DNA from: CAYSCW01 sp964429795
GTDB lineage: Bacteria > Acidobacteriota > Aminicenantia > Aminicenantales > Aminicenantaceae
Length of the DNA stretch: 64,000 nt
Assembly (NCBI GenBank): GCA_964429795.1
Contig: CAYSCW010000007.1
Coordinates: 1-64,000, forward strand
Direction: 5' to 3'
The notes beneath the pieces are model-generated. The model did not search any database and was not told the origin of the DNA. It was given only the letters and a program-made list of their open reading frames with translations. This document shows, one piece after another, positions 60,989 to 64,000 of this stretch; position 1 is the stretch's first letter; every line of letters begins with the position of its first letter. The translations under genes and the position numbers were made by a program.

Positions 60989-61475
60989 CTATTGCTCCTT
61001 CTTGTGCTTGAGTGGTTTTCTTGCCAAAAATTGAGATACCGATGATCCCTCCCAAGGCTCCCAAGATGGAAAAAATAACGGCGGAGATTAAAAGTCCTAG
61101 CATGAACATAGAGGCAGAAGTTTCAAAAGTGCCTTTCTCCATCCATCTCTCCCAGCCAGAGGGCATTTCCTCTGTATACTCGGCAACTCTTTCCATAATC
61201 CTCTGAACAAAGGCGCTGTTGATGGCATGAAAGGGAATGCTGATGAAGGCATCCACAACCGCAGCTATGACTCCAGCAAAAATACCAACAATTGCCCCGT
61301 CCCCGGCAGTTAAAGCCACCGGAGAGTCCTTGACCAGCATATAGGAGGCGATCATCGCTCCCCCAATAATCCACAAACAGCAGAGGCAGTTAACAAAAGG
61401 AATTGCTGAAAGGACTCCTGCTACTGCGCCACCGACCAAAGCAGGGGCCAACATACCAGGCTTTTGCGCGTTCAT
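60954..61475 (-). CDS. Small multi-spanning membrane protein
   Basis: 173 residues with about four hydrophobic segments (ALVGGAVAGVLSAIPFVN, CLWIIGGAMIASYML, GAIVGIFAGVIAAVVDAFI and FMLGLLISAVIFSILGALGGIIGISIF) and Gly-rich packing motifs. Cys residues lie at VNCLCCLW. No name known to me; similar proteins occur in Acidobacteriota-like genomes as DUF-type membrane proteins. Its last 35 bp contain the start of the lipid kinase. GAGGAAAG precedes the ATG. Confidence 0.7.
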   Translation of the reverse strand: MNAQKPGMLAPALVGGAVAGVLSAIPFVNCLCCLWIIGGAMIASYMLVKDSPVALTAGDGAIVGIFAGVIAAVVDAFISIPFHAINSAFVQRIMERVAEYTEEMPSGWERWMEKGTFETSASMFMLGLLISAVIFSILGALGGIIGISIFGKKTTQAQEGAIDVPKDSGDRQP

Positions 61476-61554
61476 CTTTCCTCCTCTATTGGTCGTTTTT
61501 CTTATTCTATTTTGTTTTCCTGCTCAATTTCAAGGAATATTTTTGTCTGGATTG

Positions 61555-61925
61555 CATCTTCATTTCCATGATAGCTAATGATGAGGGATATAATCAATCA
61601 GAGCGGCGGTTCCCCTTCCATCCTCGCCAAAGACCCTCCCACCCTTCACTATGGGCTTCGGATGGACAGGAACCGCCGCCTCACAACATGACTGGATGAA
61701 ATATTTTCAATTATCACGGAAATGGAGATGCGAAAATAATCATCAACAAATTCTCAACAGTCAGGCAAGCTTATGAGGAAGTCATCCGGAGGCGAGCGGG
61801 CATGGTTCCTCGAAGAGGAGAGCGAGCCGAGGAATAAGCGGATTTTCCTCGCAGGGGAAAATCAGCGGGCTGACGAATCAGCTTACCTGACTGTCCCCAA
61901 AATCATCACGGAAATGAAGATGCTT
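61555..61925 (+). repeat. Nested palindromic repeat, copy 4 (most complete)
   Basis: The full nested form is seen. Outer arm TCATTTCCATGATAGCTAAT is followed by the first hairpin module (61602-61683: GCGGCGGTTCC with GGAACCGCCGC, loop with CCAAAGACCCTCCCAC and ATGGGCTTCGGATGGAC). ATCACGGAAATGGAGATG and ACAAATTCTCAA come next, then the 136-bp core (61758-61893) and the outer arm ATCACGGAAATGAAGATG. The right arm overlaps the DUF2085 gene and supplies its last five codons and TGA stop. Confidence 0.9.
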
Positions 61926-62436
61926 GCTTTTGCCTTTCTTTTTGTCTTTTTATCGTTAAAGTGATAAGCAAATCCGATATTCCGGCGATAAAATAGAAGG
62001 GAAGTATTACTCCCCAGATGAGTCCAAGGACAAACCTTGGCCAGTTTGGGGTGGTCCAGAGATGAATAAAATTTCCCAGGGTATCAATCCCAATGGGGAT
62101 AGTGACTAGGAAAAAGGAGCGGTTGGAAGGCAGGCGGAGGGAGGAGAATCCGTTCAAGAGGGGAAACAACAGCAGGCCTGCTAAAAATCCAGAATAAATG
62201 CCCAGACAACGGGCACAGACAGCAAGGGGATAGCCAAAGCAGAAGAAAGACCGACCTGGAATCTGATGACAAAGAGGTGAAAAGAGGGCATAGACGTACA
62301 TATCCAAAGAGGAGGATTGACTTTTTAAATAAGGAGCAAAGAAGATTCCTCCTATCCAGATAAGGGTCCCAGCGCAAGTGAAGAAATAGACCAACCGAAT
62401 TTTCTGAGTTTTCGTCGATAAGAACTTTTTCCCCAT
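61906..62436 (-). CDS. DUF2085 family membrane protein
   Basis: 176 residues with about four to five hydrophobic segments. The DUF2085 signature is present: YALFSPLCHQIPGRSFFCFGYPLAVCARCLGIYSGFLAGLLLFP, with the conserved CHQ, RSF and CARCLGIY elements. The family role is unknown; Cys and His might bind metal. The final residues ASSFP and the stop come from the right arm of repeat copy 4, so the original C-terminus may have been replaced. The start at 62436 (9 bp after the GT87 stop) is preferred to an overlapping one at 62463; neither has a strong ribosome site. Confidence 0.85.
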   Translation of the reverse strand: MGKKFLSTKTQKIRLVYFFTCAGTLIWIGGIFFAPYLKSQSSSLDMYVYALFSPLCHQIPGRSFFCFGYPLAVCARCLGIYSGFLAGLLLFPLLNGFSSLRLPSNRSFFLVTIPIGIDTLGNFIHLWTTPNWPRFVLGLIWGVILPFYFIAGISDLLITLTIKRQKERQKQASSFP

Positions 62437-62444
62437 TAATCTGC

Positions 62445-63602
62445 CTAGCGCAGGCCTCTCCATCTGAGAAAAGAGAGATATCCTATCAGGATGAGAAAGT
62501 TGATGGTGATTACCGACCAGGACATAAACCTGGCGTAGAATTCTCTCCCTAGAAGATCGTAGAGGGAAAAGGCGACAATGGAGAAATTGAGAATGAGAAA
62601 TCCTCTCCAGAATTTGGAATAATCAAAGAAATGAACGGCACAGATCATGACACCTAGAATTGAAATGAGAAGGGTATAGTCCCAGCCGAGAGGCGAGATG
62701 AGAGGAATCAAGACGAGGAGGATAGAACAATCCAGAAGTAAAGCTTCTTTTCTTCCCTTTCCTTTCAAAACAAGAATCAAGAGCAGAAAGGCGAGTAAGC
62801 TCACTCCGGTAGCGAAGACTAAAAGAGAGAGTTTTTGATTTCCAGTCCATTTCATGAGCATTCCCAGGAAGGAGATATTATCTTGTGAATCGAGCAGAGA
62901 AGGGGTGGAGTGGGAAAGCGATGAAATCCATTCCCGAAGCACTCTGATATTGCCACTGAAACCGTAGAAAAATGAAGGAACAATCAGGGAAAGAGCTAGA
63001 AAGATCAATCCGCTCAATAAAGATTTCCATTTTTTCTTGAGGATAAGGTAAGGAAGAAAGATCAAGGCATAGGGCTTGAGCGCTGAGGCCAATCCCCAGA
63101 TGGCTCCTCCCCAGCAGGCTGCCCGGGAGGGGGGAAATTTTTTTTCTTCAGAGATAAAAGTCCAGATCATCAACACCAACAACATGGATATAAAAGTATT
63201 GATCTGCCCGAGCTGTAGCTCCCGTAGAAAATACCGGGCAAGGATCAGAAGAGGGAAAAGAGTATAGAGGAAAGATCTGTGTTGGATATGACAAAGATTT
63301 CGACAGAGCAAAATGAGTAAGAAGGAGGAAAGGATGATTACCACATACCAGATCGTTTTGGCTGCGGTTAAGGGAATAAATGATAAGGGAACATACAAAA
63401 GAGCCGAAAAAGGGGAATATTTGAATTGGTAATGCCCGTCTTCGATCCGGTAGAGGGTTTCTCCTGAACTCAGTCTTTTGCCTGCTTTGTAGTTGACTTC
63501 GAAATCGACCATCTCATCCTTGATCCTGATAGAAAAAACCAAGAAGAGAGTAACGATTCCTAAGATAATCCAGAAAAGAGAAGACCTTTTCGAAAGAATC
63601 AC
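62445..63602 (-). CDS. GT87-family (DUF2029) membrane glycosyltransferase-like protein
   Basis: 385 residues with about ten hydrophobic segments. The periplasmic motif after the first helix, VDFEVNYKAGKRLSSGETLYRIEDGHYQFKYSPFSALLYVPLSFIP, carries the acidic residue and the Y-x-YSP-type block of DUF2029/GT87 mannosyltransferase-like proteins, as does ALKPYALIFLPYLILKKKWKSLLSGL. These use polyprenyl-phosphate sugars on the outside of the inner membrane. Acceptor unknown. GTG start. The DUF2085 gene follows on the same strand. Confidence 0.85.
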   Translation of the reverse strand: MILSKRSSLFWIILGIVTLFLVFSIRIKDEMVDFEVNYKAGKRLSSGETLYRIEDGHYQFKYSPFSALLYVPLSFIPLTAAKTIWYVVIILSSFLLILLCRNLCHIQHRSFLYTLFPLLILARYFLRELQLGQINTFISMLLVLMIWTFISEEKKFPPSRAACWGGAIWGLASALKPYALIFLPYLILKKKWKSLLSGLIFLALSLIVPSFFYGFSGNIRVLREWISSLSHSTPSLLDSQDNISFLGMLMKWTGNQKLSLLVFATGVSLLAFLLLILVLKGKGRKEALLLDCSILLVLIPLISPLGWDYTLLISILGVMICAVHFFDYSKFWRGFLILNFSIVAFSLYDLLGREFYARFMSWSVITINFLILIGYLSFLRWRGLR

Positions 63603-63654
63603 TTTTCCAAGCTACCGGAGCTTGAAATTTTTGTCAAACCAAAAAGTGATAAAA

Positions 63655-63755
63655 AATCCTCCCACTCTTCACAATGGGCCTCAGATGGACAGGAACCACC
63701 GCCTCACTACCAAACTGGATGAAATATATTTTCACTCATCACAGAAATTGCGATG
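63655..63755 (+). repeat. Palindromic repeat family, partial copy 5
   Basis: CCTCCCACTCTTCACAATGGGCCTCAG then AGGAACCACCGCCTCACTACCAAACTGGATGAAATATATTTTCACTCATCACAGAAATTGCGATG represents the right half of the first module and the outer arm. The left arm and the core are missing. It lies just before the promoter of the last gene. Confidence 0.75.
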
Positions 63756-63776
63756 CTATCTGTATTCTTAAAGAAT

Positions 63777-63805
63777 TTGACAGAGTCTTGTTTAACATGT
63801 AAATT
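63777..63805 (+). promoter_or_regulatory. Sigma-70 promoter for the 3'-terminal gene
   Basis: TTGACA (63777-63782), 17-bp spacer, TAAATT (63800-63805), then AAGGAGGAG 6 bases before the ATG at 63854. Confidence 0.6.
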
Positions 63806-63853
63806 TGTTTTAGCCATCTGTGATCTATCATAAGGTTTAAAGGAGGAGTTCTC

Positions 63854-64000
63854 ATGAAATTCAATGCAAGAAAAGCAATGATCGCCTTTACCCTACTTTT
63901 GTTTTCATCCTCTGGGCTTTTCTCACAGGTAATGGATTCCTCATCAGTCATGGAAATGAACAAGGAAGGAATTGTGTCCTTCGTCACCTATGGAGAGGAT
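63854..64000 (+). CDS. Exported protein, N-terminal fragment (window ends)
   Basis: The first 49 residues of a gene that continues beyond the window. They form a signal peptide (MKFNARKAMIAFTLLLFSSSGLFSQ), then VMDSSSVMEMNKEGIVSFVTYGED. The last part recalls the start of trypsin-like S1C/HtrA-type domains, where a GxVSF or similar strand follows, but 24 mature residues cannot settle it. AAGGAGGAG gives a strong ribosome site. Confidence 0.75.
   Translation, partial: MKFNARKAMIAFTLLLFSSSGLFSQVMDSSSVMEMNKEGIVSFVTYGED

Noticed and set aside
61773..61964. 63-residue open frame on the plus strand
   Set aside because: It lies within repeat copy 4 and runs on into DUF2085 antisense sequence; treated as repeat-derived.
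1..64000. CRISPR array, prophage, insertion sequence or rRNA operon
   Set aside because: No regularly spaced short repeats, cas genes, integrase, transposase, phage structural gene or rRNA-like stretch was seen. The repeats found are palindromic and widely scattered.

Overview
The window is about 64 kb of chromosome from a Gram-negative (diderm) bacterium. It has an outer-membrane porin, a TonB-dependent receptor, lipoproteins, AsmA/YdbL-type envelope proteins and a Tat-exported enzyme. The mix of periplasmic S9 peptidases, a GH2 galactosidase, a NamZ-type muramidase, a lysine-degrading LKR/SDH pair and a dsrC-dsrM-dsrK cluster would suit an anaerobic heterotroph. It would fit the Acidobacteriota/Aminicenantota neighbourhood, but that placement is inference only. 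I see no phage, integrase, transposase, CRISPR array, rRNA or intact tRNA.

Layout. 0-5 kb: principal sigma factor rpoD, an RRM protein, the phospholipid pair pssA-psd and a LysE-type exporter. 5-16.5 kb: a secreted S9 peptidase; a sugar operon (NahK/AmgK-like kinase, GH2, NamZ lipoprotein); then a reverse-strand trio (exported LolA-like protein, Tat/ferredoxin aldo-keto reductase, exported metallo-beta-lactamase-fold hydrolase). 17-25 kb: a complete phosphate regulon, phoB-phoR, porin, pstS-pstC-pstA-pstB, phoU, with a candidate Pho box and an internal terminator. 25-29.6 kb: an AsmA-like/YdbL envelope pair and a conserved membrane protein. 29.8-33.4 kb: dsrC-dsrM-dsrK without dsrAB, next to a cysteine-desulfurase-like gene. 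33.5-40 kb: D-aminoacylase-like lipoprotein, cupin, alpha-toroid protein, folK and a TonB receptor. 40-48 kb: second S9 peptidase, yraN, cysS, the LKR-SDH lysine operon and a MEMO-family gene. 48-55 kb: hrcA-grpE-dnaK-dnaJ-rsmE-protein kinase, in which DnaK lacks its C-terminal lid. 54.5-64 kb: ilvE, pilT, alaS, a lytic transglycosylase, a lipid kinase, membrane proteins, a GT87 protein and the start of one further exported protein.

The most striking non-coding signal is a family of nested palindromic repeats. Four large copies (near 16.7, 37.0, 40.1 and 61.7 kb) and several fragments sit between genes. A core of 106-184 bp is bounded by inverted repeats of the type CAGTCAGGTAAGCT and occurs in both orientations. 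A second hairpin module flanks the core, or in one copy is inserted inside it, and an outer inverted repeat encloses both. One copy supplies the last codons of a gene. Other regulatory signals include a palindrome of the form TTTTGAANATATTCNAAA in front of two reverse-strand genes, and a 36-bp repeat just 3' of two genes.

All calls come from reading the sequence and knowledge of the families. No database search was possible.
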